Origin: Aldehydirespirator sp963662645
GTDB lineage: Bacteria; Actinomycetota; Acidimicrobiia; Acidimicrobiales; Aldehydirespiratoraceae
Assembly: GCA_963662645.2 (NCBI GenBank)
Contig: OY759762.1
Coordinates: forward strand, 620,001 to 684,000
Direction: 5' to 3'
DNA length: 64,000 nucleotides
Below, piece by piece: positions 25,802 to 35,252 of this stretch (position 1 is the first letter of the stretch; each line of letters begins with the position of its first letter). The notes beneath the pieces are model-generated. The model did no database searches and was not told where the DNA came from. It worked only from the letters and a program-made list of their open reading frames with translations. Position numbers and translations under genes: made by a program.

Positions 25802-27505
25802 GTGGCCCGAAGCCGGCGCCTCGACGGACAACACCAACCTCATATCACCGAAATGCAGCGATGGAGTTCGGCGCTTCGCAGGGCCGCCCGCCGCATCGGG
25901 TGGGGCTGGGGCACGGTGACGCTGGTCTGCATCGGTGTGCTCGCCGTGTGGCTGCCCGACCTGAACCTGCCCCTCGGCAACAGCGACGACGGGCGCATCC
26001 TGGGCCGATTCGGTCTGCAGGCCCGCAACTTCTGGGAACTCGGTCCGGTCGAGTCCCGCTTCGGCGCGGTGATCGAGCCGTTCATGCGCGACGAGTACAA
26101 CGTGGCGCCCCGAACTGCACCGCCGGCGGCGGCGGTGACCTACGCCCACCATCCTCCACTGGCGATCTTCGCCGCGGTCGCCTCGGTCGGGCTGTTCGGC
26201 GACAGCGTGGCCGCGCTGCGGATCGTCCCCTTCGCCATGGGCGCGGCCACCGTGGCCGCCATGGCTCTGCTGCTGCGCGTTCGGCGCATCAGCTGGGGGC
26301 CGACGCTGCTTGCGGTGGCGGCCATGGTCTGCACCGGGTTCTTCTACGTGTACGGGCGCATCGGGGTCGGCTACTCGCTGCTGGTCGCGTCGACGGCCGC
26401 GGTGGCGTGGCTGCGCGAGCAGAGCGAGCCGCCGCGGTGGGCGCTCGCCGCCATGGCCTGCCTTGCCGCCGGCGCCGCCATGCAGTCCTGGATCGCCTTG
26501 GCGACGCTGGGGCTGCTGGCGCCCTGGCTGTTCACCGGCGAGCTGGCGCGGCAGCGTCCGGTCTCTGCGTCGCCCCGCGAGCAGGACCGAGCCCGGCGGG
26601 GCGCGATGGCCAGGCTCGCCGCGCACCTGTCGCGGGGATGGTCTCCCGCCCTCGCCGCGCTGCTGGTCGGCGCCGCGGCCGGCGCCGCGGTCACTGCGGG
26701 CTGGCTCCTCAACGCGACCGACCTGGCCGAGCTGAGCGAACGGGTCAGCTTCCGGGTCGGCCGCGACGTGGACACCGCCATCGAGAGCACCAACTTCACG
26801 TTCGGCGAGTTTTTGAGCCGGCAGTGGCGATTCGCCGGCCACGAGCTGCTGGCGCCGCCCTGGCTGCGGGCGCTGCTCGTTCCCGCGCTGGTTGCGGGCA
26901 TCGCCGACCGGCGCACTCGCGTGCCGACGCTGGTGACTCTCGCCTCCGCGGCGGCTCTCACGTTCGGCTTCCAGCAAGGCGCCTGGATCCATCGCCTCTG
27001 GAACTTCCCGTGGCTGGCGCCCGCGACCATCGGTCTCGCCGCGCTGGCCGACGCCGTGCGAAGGCTCCTCGCCGCCAAGGCGTCCTGGCTGCGCCTGCCT
27101 CTGGGCGTCGTGGCCGCTCTGGGAGCGGTCGCCACGCTGGTGCTCGTCGTTGCGGGCGGCACCCGCGACTACTACCTCTCAGACCCCGCCGAGGCGGGCG
27201 CGGTGCTGGAGGGGGCCCTCGGCGAGGCGAGCCCCGAAGTCGTGTGGGCGACCCCGGGCATCTCCACTCCCCGATGGGTGTCCTACTACATGGACGCGCC
27301 GGTGTTCATCCTCGACCAGGACAGTCTTGCCGACGTGCTTCCGTCGGATCTGGTGCTGGTGCGCACGGGCCGCACCCCCGAGTACTTCCGCGACGACGCA
27401 CCCCGTCACGCCCTCGTATCGCGGGGCGACTACTATCTGATCCGCGCCGACCGCCTGCTCGTGCCGGCCGCGAGCTCCGCCGCCGATACTGAGATGCCGC
27501 CATGA
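25802..27505 (+). CDS. Polytopic GT39/ArnT-like membrane glycosyltransferase
   Basis: The 567-residue protein has about ten hydrophobic helices. The first external loop contains LPLGNSDDGRILGRFGLQARNFWELG and the later YAHHPPLAIF, which matches the acidic-loop plus HxPL pattern of GT-C enzymes using polyprenyl-phosphate sugars (PMT/ArnT type). A soluble C-terminal stretch follows the last helix. It probably transfers a sugar from a lipid carrier on the outer face. GTG 25802 is used; ATG 25853 is an alternative. The stop overlaps the next ATG. Confidence 0.75.
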   Translation: MARSRRLDGQHQPHITEMQRWSSALRRAARRIGWGWGTVTLVCIGVLAVWLPDLNLPLGNSDDGRILGRFGLQARNFWELGPVESRFGAVIEPFMRDEYNVAPRTAPPAAAVTYAHHPPLAIFAAVASVGLFGDSVAALRIVPFAMGAATVAAMALLLRVRRISWGPTLLAVAAMVCTGFFYVYGRIGVGYSLLVASTAAVAWLREQSEPPRWALAAMACLAAGAAMQSWIALATLGLLAPWLFTGELARQRPVSASPREQDRARRGAMARLAAHLSRGWSPALAALLVGAAAGAAVTAGWLLNATDLAELSERVSFRVGRDVDTAIESTNFTFGEFLSRQWRFAGHELLAPPWLRALLVPALVAGIADRRTRVPTLVTLASAAALTFGFQQGAWIHRLWNFPWLAPATIGLAALADAVRRLLAAKASWLRLPLGVVAALGAVATLVLVVAGGTRDYYLSDPAEAGAVLEGALGEASPEVVWATPGISTPRWVSYYMDAPVFILDQDSLADVLPSDLVLVRTGRTPEYFRDDAPRHALVSRGDYYLIRADRLLVPAASSAADTEMPP

Positions 27506-30500
27506 CTGATCCCGCCGGGCACGGCGAACGCGCTCCGGCCGCGCCCGCGGCGACCCCTGCTCCTCAGCCGGCGGATGTTGAGGGCAACGACTGGAGAGCC
27601 CTCGACACGGCCCCCCCGGAGAGGTTCGAGCCCCGCTTGCGGGCCACGGTGGTGGTTCCCCACTACCAGGCGCCGGAGGCGCTGGCTCTCACCTTGGCCG
27701 GCCTGGAGCGCCAGAGCTACCCGCGTCACCTCTTCGAGGTGATAGTGGTGGACGACGGGTCGGACCCGCCGCTGGAGATGTCCGGGCCGTCGCCGCTGGA
27801 TGTCCGTGTGATCCATCAGCCCGATCTCGGGTTCGGCCTGGCCCGCGCCCGCAACAACGGCGCCCGGGCCGCGCAGGGCGACATCGTCGTGTTCCTCGAC
27901 TGCGACATGATTCCCGCCCGCGAGTGGCTCGCCGCCCACGCCCGGTGGCATCACGCCGCCAGCGATGCCGTGTCGATCGGCTTCCGTCGCCACCTCGAGG
28001 TCACCGGCGTCACGGCCGACGATGTACGCGACTGCCGCGGAACGCTGGACGAGATGTTCGCCGACCGGCCCTGGGACCGGCCCGAATGGATCGAGTCCCA
28101 CATGGCCCGAACGGCGGAGTTGACCTCCGATGACGACGACCTGTTCCGCGTGGCCTCGGGCGGCAACCTCGCGATGTGGCGCGACTTCTACTGGGAGGTT
28201 GGAGGCAACGACGAGTCGTTCACCCAGTGGGGCGCCGAGGATATCGAATTCGGCTACCGGGCCTTCACCCTCGGAGCGCTGCTCGTTCCCGAGCGCCGGG
28301 CTCTGTGCTGGCACCAGGGGGAGGGCGCCACGCCCAGCGCCGCGGAGGTGCGCAGCCTCGAGCAGCAGCGGGCCAAGCTGTCGCAGCTGATCGCCCACCA
28401 CGGCTTCAGGAAAGCCAAGCCGGGCCGCAGCTTCACGGTCCCCCAGTACGTGGTCAGCGTCGCGACCGAAGGGGCCGACACCGGCGCCCAGCTCGACACC
28501 GTCGAGAGCCTTCTGGTGGGCGATGTCCACGACCTGGTCGTCTGGATCGAGCAACAGCAGCCCGCCGACGAGGAAGAGGCTCACGCAGCCGAGATCGTCA
28601 GACGCCTCCTGGGGGGCGACCCGAGGGTCCGCTTCGGCCCCAGGGGCGGCGCGCCGGGCGCATTCGCCGCCTCGCAGTTCCATGTCTTCCTGGAGGCCGG
28701 CGCGCCCGTCGCCGCCGACCTGGTGTCGGGGCTCCGCAAGCAGCTGGGCACCGCGGAATGCGCCACTGCATCGCGGCCCGACGGCAGCGTCGCCATGCTG
28801 GTCAGGGCCAGGAGGCTGCACCGCGAGCTGCGGCGGGGTCTCGACAGAGAATCGATCACTGCAACCACCCTGGCACCGAAACTGCTGCCGCGTCCGGTGG
28901 CGTCTATCCCCACGCCCGAACTCGGCCGCCCCAGCGCCAAGAGTCTGCCCGCGAACACGCCGGCGGCAATCTGGGAATCGGCGGGCGCGGCGAACGGGGA
29001 GCGGGTGCCGAAGTTGCGGAAGTTGGGACGCATCGCCGCCTACACCGCCACCGAGGCGCGCGCCGTGCGCAGCCCGGGCGACGCTGCACGGCTGGCGGGA
29101 ACCGTCGGAGCGTGGATCGTCCGAGCTGCGGCCTGGCGCCTGAGATGGATCGCGTTGCGGTCGCGCCGGATCGGGTGGATGGCACGCCGAGCTGCGCTGC
29201 GGTTACGCAGAGCGGCCCGCCGAGGTGTCGCCGTGGTCCGCAAAGTCGCCAAGGGGCGGCCTCGCTCGAAGACGATCCGGCCGGCCACCTATCGCCTCGG
29301 CCCGTCCATCGCAGCGTGCGGCCCGCGGTCAGCGGCTGTGTTCGCCGCTTGGACGGGGCTACACACCGAGTCCTCGGCCCCCGCCCAAGTCGTGCTGTGC
29401 GATGACTGGCCCCTCCCGAGTTCATGGACCCCCAGAGCCGGTGCCGCGGTGGTCTCACTGGGCGGCATGGCACCGACCGCGGCCACGCCCGCCTTCGACG
29501 CCGAGCAGGTCAACCCCGCTGGCTGGCCCGTGGCCTTGAAGCGGGCTGCCGCTCTCGGGCCCTCCAAGCTGCTGCCGACCGGGCACACAGCCTCCAGGAA
29601 GGTGGACGCCGCCGATCTTGCGAGAGCCCGCCGCTACCACCACCTAGTCGATGTGGCCGCATTTCACGCCGACGCGCAAGCCCGAGCGGGTGCCGTGGCG
29701 GCGCTGGCGGCCAGCGGCGCGGTGGTCCGCCTCTGTGACGGCGGCGACGAGGTGGCCGGACTGTTGGGCGAGAGGCTCGTTGCCCTGCTCACCGATCCTC
29801 GCATCGAGACGGCTTCTGAAGCTGAGCGCGAAGCTCTGAGCGTAGAGATGCGACGTGAGGCGCTGCGCTCGCACTCGCTGCGGGCGCGCGCTCGTCAGGT
29901 GTGCGAAGCAGCGTCAGTGAATGTGGGGCCCCTGCCGCTGGTGTCGGTGCTGCTGGCCACCCGGCGACCGGATCAGGTGGCTGCTGCGGTCGCCTCGGTG
30001 GCGGCCCAGACGTACCCTCGCATCGAACTGGTGTTGGCCGCGCACGGCGACGGATTCGACCTCGCCCGGCTCGAGGCGGTGGCCGCCGACAGCGGTACAG
30101 ACGCCCGCGTGCTGGCGGTGCCCGCGGGGCGCGTGCTGGGCGAGGTCCTCAATGACGCGCTGGAGCACAGCCAAGGAGATCTGATCACCAAGTTCGACGA
30201 CGACGACTTCTACGGACCAGAGCACATCTGGGACCTGGTGCTGGCCCACGAGTACTCCCGAGCCGCACTGGTTGGCAAGGCGGCCGAATACGTGTACCTG
30301 GAGGGAGCGGACCGCACCCTGCGCAGGTTCCGGGGCGGCGCCGAGCGCTTCGGGCCGAAGCTGACCCTGGCGGGCGGCGCGATGATCATCGCTCGCAGCG
30401 ACCTCGATGCGGTGGTGGGATGGCAGCCGGTGCCCTCCGGCGTCGACAGGGCCCTCATGCACGACGTCGTCGCCGGCGGGGGCCGCCTCTACCGCACGCA

Positions 30501-30627
30501 CGGACGCGGCTATCTGCTGGTGCGGCACGCTCGCGGACACACCTGGGAGGCCGACGATGAGTATTTCCTGGAGCAGGCCGTCGAGGTTCACGACGGCTGC
30601 GACCTCCGCTTCGCCGGCGTCGCCTGA
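27502..30627 (+). CDS. Giant double-domain glycosyltransferase, paralogue A
   Basis: The 1041-residue protein has two GT-A modules. The N-terminal one (about 45-300) shows ATVVVPHYQAPEALALTL, VVDDGSDPP, VFLDCDMIPAREWL and FTQWGAEDIEFGYR. The C-terminal one (about 800-1041) shows VSVLLATRRPDQVAAAV, ITKFDDDDFYGPEHIWDL and GRGYLLVRHARGHTW. Between them are about 200 residues resembling the N-domain accessory region, a very basic Arg-rich stretch (about 500-600) and a segment with FDAEQVNPAGW that may be a GT-B-like half. It probably adds two sugars in sequence. A close paralogue lies two genes downstream. Confidence 0.82.
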   Translation: MTDPAGHGERAPAAPAATPAPQPADVEGNDWRALDTAPPERFEPRLRATVVVPHYQAPEALALTLAGLERQSYPRHLFEVIVVDDGSDPPLEMSGPSPLDVRVIHQPDLGFGLARARNNGARAAQGDIVVFLDCDMIPAREWLAAHARWHHAASDAVSIGFRRHLEVTGVTADDVRDCRGTLDEMFADRPWDRPEWIESHMARTAELTSDDDDLFRVASGGNLAMWRDFYWEVGGNDESFTQWGAEDIEFGYRAFTLGALLVPERRALCWHQGEGATPSAAEVRSLEQQRAKLSQLIAHHGFRKAKPGRSFTVPQYVVSVATEGADTGAQLDTVESLLVGDVHDLVVWIEQQQPADEEEAHAAEIVRRLLGGDPRVRFGPRGGAPGAFAASQFHVFLEAGAPVAADLVSGLRKQLGTAECATASRPDGSVAMLVRARRLHRELRRGLDRESITATTLAPKLLPRPVASIPTPELGRPSAKSLPANTPAAIWESAGAANGERVPKLRKLGRIAAYTATEARAVRSPGDAARLAGTVGAWIVRAAAWRLRWIALRSRRIGWMARRAALRLRRAARRGVAVVRKVAKGRPRSKTIRPATYRLGPSIAACGPRSAAVFAAWTGLHTESSAPAQVVLCDDWPLPSSWTPRAGAAVVSLGGMAPTAATPAFDAEQVNPAGWPVALKRAAALGPSKLLPTGHTASRKVDAADLARARRYHHLVDVAAFHADAQARAGAVAALAASGAVVRLCDGGDEVAGLLGERLVALLTDPRIETASEAEREALSVEMRREALRSHSLRARARQVCEAASVNVGPLPLVSVLLATRRPDQVAAAVASVAAQTYPRIELVLAAHGDGFDLARLEAVAADSGTDARVLAVPAGRVLGEVLNDALEHSQGDLITKFDDDDFYGPEHIWDLVLAHEYSRAALVGKAAEYVYLEGADRTLRRFRGGAERFGPKLTLAGGAMIIARSDLDAVVGWQPVPSGVDRALMHDVVAGGGRLYRTHGRGYLLVRHARGHTWEADDEYFLEQAVEVHDGCDLRFAGVA

Positions 30628-32041
30628 ACCGGCCGGGCGGGACACCTCGTCTCGCCGGGCAGCCCCATCCGAGACTGCCAGGCGCGCCGGCTCGTTTGGC
30701 CGGGAGACACCGTCCGATACCGCCGGGACCGCCGCCTCATTTCACTGGGGGGCCGCGGCTGTCGCCGCCGGAGCTCTGCTCGTGTTCACCAACGGCCCGG
30801 TCCTGCTGTTCTCCAAGCGCGTGCTGGATCGCACCGGCCGATGGGAGGACCACGCGGTCTGGCCGGCGCTGGCCGCCGCCGCGATGTGCGGCGCGGTGTT
30901 GGCCGCACGCCGAGTGCGAGACGCCACCGGTTGGCCACGGGACGCCACACGCGGGCAGCGGGGCGCCGCCAGTTGGCCGCGGGATCGTGTCTCGCGGGTT
31001 GCGGCGACTGCGGTGGGCTGCTTCGCGCTCGCCGCGCTGGCGTCCACGCTGTGGAGCGTCGATCCCGCGGCCACCGCGTGGCGCTCGTCCGTCTATGTGG
31101 GCATGGCCCTGCTGGCGTGGGCGATGGCCGGCTTCAACTCCGACGAGACGGCCGCGGCAGTGGCCGCGGTGGCGGGCGCTGCCGTGGCAGCGAGCCTCCT
31201 GCTGGTTTGGCTGCGCCCCGACCTGGGACTCGATCCCGACGGCAACTGGAAGGGCGTCTACACCAACCGCAACTCGCTGGCGCCGCTGGCCGCTATCGGA
31301 GTCCTGGTCAGTGTCCGCTACCTGCTGGCGTCCGGAGGCTGGCGACGGGTCGCCGCGGCCTGCTGTGCTGCCGCCGCCGTCGCCGCGCTGGTCGGCGCTG
31401 GCAGCCGTACCGCATGGATCTCTCTGGCGGTTGCGGCCACGGCCGCGACCGTGGTCGGGTCTCGCCACTGGCTCAGCCGACGCGGCAACGCGGCGACGGC
31501 CACCACAGCCACGGCCGTTGCCGCGGCCCTGGCCGCCTCGACCGCGGCCGTGGCCGTGGCCGTGCAGTGGAACGTGCCCACGTTCAGCCAGCGACGCGAG
31601 ATATGGGGCCTGGTGTGGGACCGGATCGTGCAACGCCCGTTGCTGGGGCACGGCTTCTTCACGTTCTGGGACATCGAGGAACTGACCCAGCACGCGCTCC
31701 TGCGCCGGGGCAGCGCCCACAACAGCCTCGTCGAGGTGGGGCTCGGGCTGGGGCTGCTGGGCGCGGTGCCGTTCACGGTGATCGTCTTGCTGGCCGCCCG
31801 CAACTCCGGCTCGGCCCTGTGGCGGCGCCCCGACCCCGACACATGGTTCGGTGCCGCTCTCGTAGCCTTCCTGATCGTGGAGAACCTTGCGGAGAGCTTC
31901 GTCCTGTGGTTCTCCTACAGCTGGGTGCTGCTCATGGCCGCTTCTCTCAGGCCGGCCCCCGCCGCGGATCGGCCAACCGCCGCGGCGGATCGATCGGCGG
32001 CAGCTGCCCCCCGCAGAGAGTCGTCGGGCGCGGACGGATGA
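30557..32041 (+). CDS. O-antigen ligase / polymerase family membrane protein
   Basis: The product has about eleven hydrophobic helices. It also carries the Wzy/WaaL-type external loop: NRNSLAPLAAIGVLV, then QRREIWGLVWDRIVQRPLLGHGFFTFWD and GSAHNSLVEVGLGLGLLG, where the HNSxxE motif is diagnostic. It joins finished glycans to an acceptor or polymerises repeat units. ATG 30557 is chosen because GGGAGG lies six bases upstream, giving 494 residues and a 71-bp overlap with the previous gene. The first 60 residues would be a Ser/Ala/Arg-rich cytoplasmic tail. GTG 30782 is the main alternative. The stop overlaps the next ATG. Confidence 0.8.
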   Translation: MSISWSRPSRFTTAATSASPASPEPAGRDTSSRRAAPSETARRAGSFGRETPSDTAGTAASFHWGAAAVAAGALLVFTNGPVLLFSKRVLDRTGRWEDHAVWPALAAAAMCGAVLAARRVRDATGWPRDATRGQRGAASWPRDRVSRVAATAVGCFALAALASTLWSVDPAATAWRSSVYVGMALLAWAMAGFNSDETAAAVAAVAGAAVAASLLLVWLRPDLGLDPDGNWKGVYTNRNSLAPLAAIGVLVSVRYLLASGGWRRVAAACCAAAAVAALVGAGSRTAWISLAVAATAATVVGSRHWLSRRGNAATATTATAVAAALAASTAAVAVAVQWNVPTFSQRREIWGLVWDRIVQRPLLGHGFFTFWDIEELTQHALLRRGSAHNSLVEVGLGLGLLGAVPFTVIVLLAARNSGSALWRRPDPDTWFGAALVAFLIVENLAESFVLWFSYSWVLLMAASLRPAPAADRPTAAADRSAAAAPRRESSGADG

Positions 32042-35013
32042 CGGCTCCGCCTCCCGCAGGAGTGCGCGGCAACGACTGGCGCTCCCTGCCGGTCGCGCCG
32101 GTCGAGTCCTTCGAGCCTGAGATGGCCGTCACCGTCGTGGTCCCCTACTTCGAGGCGCCCGAGGCGCTGGCTCTCACACTCGCCGGGCTGGAGGGTCAGA
32201 CCTACCCCCGGGAACTCTTCGAGGTGGTCGTCGTGGATGACGGCTCCGATCCGCCGCTGGAGCTGGACCCGCCGACGTCGCTGCGGGTACGGGTGATCCA
32301 CCAGCAGGACCTGGGCTTCGGGCTGGCCCGGGCCCGGAACAACGGGGCCCGGGCGGCGACCGGAGACATCCTCGTGTTCCTCGACTGCGACATGGTGCCC
32401 GAAGCCGCGTGGCTGGCCTCCCACGCCCGCTGGCACCACGCGGCCAGCGATCTAGTGACGCTCGGGTTCCGCCGCCATGTCGACTTCGAGGACATCGACG
32501 CCGACGCGGTCAGAGGCCGGCGGGGCTCGATCGAGGACCTCCTCTCCGAGCGACCGGCGCAGATCCCCGAGTGGATCGAGCGCCGGATGGCTCACACCGA
32601 CGACCTGACGGCCGACGCCGACGACATCTTCCGAGTCGTCACCGGCGGCAACTTCGGCATCTCCGCCGCGTTCTTCGCCGAGGTGGGAATGTTCGACGAG
32701 TCGTTCACGCAGTGGGGCGCCGAGGACGTCGAGTTCGGTTGGCGGTCCTACGCCCTCGGAGCGGTGCTGGCCCCCGAGCGCGGTGCCCTGTGCTGGCACC
32801 AGGGTCCCGGCGCGGTGCTCACCGAGAGCGAGACCGCCAGCCTGGAGCAGCAGCGCGACAAGGTGTCGCATCTCATCCCCGACCGGCGGCTGCGCTCCGC
32901 CGCGCCGGGACGGTCGTTCACGGTTCCGCAGATCGTGGTGGCGGTTGACCCGGGCCACGCCGAGCCCGACGTGATCCTGGCCACCGTCGAGCAGGTTCTG
33001 GCCAGCGATGTGCACGACCTGTTCGTCTGGGTCGAGGAGCGTCCGGCAGAGCGCTTCGAGAGGCTTCACCGGCTGCTGGACCCGGACCCGCGGGCAGAGG
33101 TCGGCCCGGCCGGGGGCGCGGCGGGCGCCCACCGGGCAGCCGCGTTCTTCGTCACGGTTCCCGCCGGCGCCGAGGTGGCGCCCCGCATGATCGGGCGGTT
33201 GCGCCAGCAGCTCGGAACAGCCGCCTCGGGCCAGTCCGACCTTGCCTCGGGACACCGGGTCGCCATCACCAGGGCCTGGGCGCTGAATCGGGCCCGGCGC
33301 TGCAACCTGGCCGTATCCGATGTGGGAGACGTGGCCGAGCTGGATGTGGACTCCCTCAGGGTCGTCCAGGAACCGCAGCCCGAGAGCCGGCTGGCCGCCC
33401 GGCTGCAGCGACCGGCCAAGACCCTGCTGAGAGTTTGGGCTCGGTTCCGGCGGCACCTGGCGACCGTGTTCGGCACGGCGGTGCGGATACGCAGCCTTGC
33501 GGATGCGGGTCGGTTCGCCGCGATGATCGCCCGGGCCGTTTGGTGGCGCATCCGGAACGTTCGCTGGAGGCTGCGGCGGGTTCGGAAGAGCCTGAAGATC
33601 TGGCTGGGCTTGCAGGCCAAGAGCCGCCGCTATGTCCCCCGACTGGCCCGCTATCCGCTCGGGGCCGAGATAACCGCCTCCGGGAGGGTGGCGTCGGCCG
33701 TGCTGGCGGCGTCGGCCAGGGTGGCTTCTTCCGCTGGTGACCACCATGTGGACATCGTGCTTGTCGACTCACGCCGGGCGGCGCGCTCCGTCGCGAGCGG
33801 GTCCACCCTCCACTCCCGCCCGGTTGTGGCCGTGCTGGATGAGTTGAGTCCCCGACTCTCCGTTCAAGCGTTCGATGCGGAGGCCGTGAATCCCATCGGC
33901 TGGTCGGCGGCTCACGAGCCCGAATCGGCGACGCTGCGCTCGCAGCTTCCCTCCGCCGGGCGCGGGGTCTTCAGCCACCGGATCGGCGGAGACTTGCTGG
34001 AGGAACTGCGTTCCCTGCACCACTTGGAGGATCGAGCGGCCTTCCACAGGAGCGCTCCGCAGCGGGCGGCGGCTCTCGCCGCGCTCGCCGCGGGCGGCGT
34101 GCTCGTCAGCGTCGCCGACCCTGACGCCGAACTGAGGGAGTGCCTCGGCGAGCAGCTGCACGACCTGCTGGCCGGCCAGGCCGTGGCGCACGCCTCCAGC
34201 CATGAGCGAGAGCTGTTGAGCATCGCCATGCGACGCGGCGCGCTGCGAGACCACTCGCTGCGAAGCCGTGCCCGACAGATCCTGGGCACGGCCGGCATGG
34301 ACGCCCCGGTGCCGGAGGTCTCCATCCTGGCGCCGACGAGGCGGCCCGAGAGGCTGGGCGCGGTCATCGACGCGGTGGGGTCCCAGACCTACCCGCGCCT
34401 GGAGCTGGTGCTCGCCCTCCACGGCGACGGCTTCGACGGCGACTCGGAGATCGCGGCGCTCACCAGCGCCCTGCAGCATCCCGTGCAGGTGGTGCGGGTA
34501 GATGCCGACAAGCCGCTCGGGGCCGTTCTCAACGCGGCCGTCGAAGCATCCTCCGGCACGCTGGTCACCAAGATGGACGACGACGACTTCTACGGCCGCG
34601 AGCACATCTGGGACCTGGTGCTGGCCCACGAGTACTCCCGGGCCGAGCTGGTGGGGAAATCAGCCGAGTACGTGTATCTGGAGAGACTCGACAAGACGGT
34701 GCGAGACGCCCACCGTCAGAAGTTCTCGGAGAGTTTCATACCGTTCATCGGCGTGTCGGGCGGTGTGCTGATCATCGCGCGGCACGATCTCGTCGCCGCG
34801 GGCGGCTGGCGTCGCGTCCCGCGCCGCGTCGACATCGCCCTCGCCCAGGACGTCGCCGCAGTCGGAGGCCGGATCTACTGGACACACGGCGCGGGATACC
34901 TGCGAGTGCGACACGGCGACGAGCACACCTGGACCGTCGACGACAGCCACTTCCTGGGCCGAGCCAGCGAGGTGCGCGACGGCCTCGACCTCTCCTTCGC
35001 CGGCTTCAACTGA
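32038..35013 (+). CDS. Giant double-domain glycosyltransferase, paralogue B
   Basis: The 991-residue protein has the same plan as the gene at 27502: an N-terminal GT-A with VTVVVPYFEAPEALALTL, VVDDGSDPP, VFLDCDMVPEAAWL and FTQWGAEDVEFGWR. A basic middle (RIRNVRWRLRRVRKSLKIW) follows, then VQAFDAEAVNPIGW and a C-terminal GT-A with TKMDDDDFYGREHIWDL. Long blocks such as EHIWDLVLAHEYSRA are identical in both proteins. The two flank the ligase, so an older duplication gave two enzymes that probably act on successive sugars. The 3' end of a third copy survives at 36187. Confidence 0.83.
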   Translation: MTAPPPAGVRGNDWRSLPVAPVESFEPEMAVTVVVPYFEAPEALALTLAGLEGQTYPRELFEVVVVDDGSDPPLELDPPTSLRVRVIHQQDLGFGLARARNNGARAATGDILVFLDCDMVPEAAWLASHARWHHAASDLVTLGFRRHVDFEDIDADAVRGRRGSIEDLLSERPAQIPEWIERRMAHTDDLTADADDIFRVVTGGNFGISAAFFAEVGMFDESFTQWGAEDVEFGWRSYALGAVLAPERGALCWHQGPGAVLTESETASLEQQRDKVSHLIPDRRLRSAAPGRSFTVPQIVVAVDPGHAEPDVILATVEQVLASDVHDLFVWVEERPAERFERLHRLLDPDPRAEVGPAGGAAGAHRAAAFFVTVPAGAEVAPRMIGRLRQQLGTAASGQSDLASGHRVAITRAWALNRARRCNLAVSDVGDVAELDVDSLRVVQEPQPESRLAARLQRPAKTLLRVWARFRRHLATVFGTAVRIRSLADAGRFAAMIARAVWWRIRNVRWRLRRVRKSLKIWLGLQAKSRRYVPRLARYPLGAEITASGRVASAVLAASARVASSAGDHHVDIVLVDSRRAARSVASGSTLHSRPVVAVLDELSPRLSVQAFDAEAVNPIGWSAAHEPESATLRSQLPSAGRGVFSHRIGGDLLEELRSLHHLEDRAAFHRSAPQRAAALAALAAGGVLVSVADPDAELRECLGEQLHDLLAGQAVAHASSHERELLSIAMRRGALRDHSLRSRARQILGTAGMDAPVPEVSILAPTRRPERLGAVIDAVGSQTYPRLELVLALHGDGFDGDSEIAALTSALQHPVQVVRVDADKPLGAVLNAAVEASSGTLVTKMDDDDFYGREHIWDLVLAHEYSRAELVGKSAEYVYLERLDKTVRDAHRQKFSESFIPFIGVSGGVLIIARHDLVAAGGWRRVPRRVDIALAQDVAAVGGRIYWTHGAGYLRVRHGDEHTWTVDDSHFLGRASEVRDGLDLSFAGFN

Positions 35014-35184
35014 GCCGCCCTCGGGCCAACTCGTTGACACAGACCTCCCTCGACTTGTCCTACTACGGAATCCCCTCCCAGTTCGCGGAGGCACCACCTT
35101 CCATCGGTCCGGGGCGGACTTCGCCGTCCAGACGGCTCGGAAGTCCTGCAAGGTTGGGAGTCCAACGATGAGTTATCCCCAACT

Positions 35185-35213
35185 TTGTGCACGTATCCAC
35201 AAGGTGATATCAA
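35185..35213 (+). promoter_or_regulatory. Possible promoter of the secreted-protein gene
   Basis: TTGTGC (35185-35190) and TATCAA (35208-35213) are spaced by 17 bases in a region whose AT content is far above its neighbours. GGGGAG (35242-35247) sits five bases before the GTG start and is a good ribosome-binding site. The rest of the 239-bp gap (35014-35184) shows no gene. Confidence 0.4.
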
Positions 35214-35252
35214 TATGGCTCCTCCGTTCTACCAAACAAAAGGGGAGTAACA

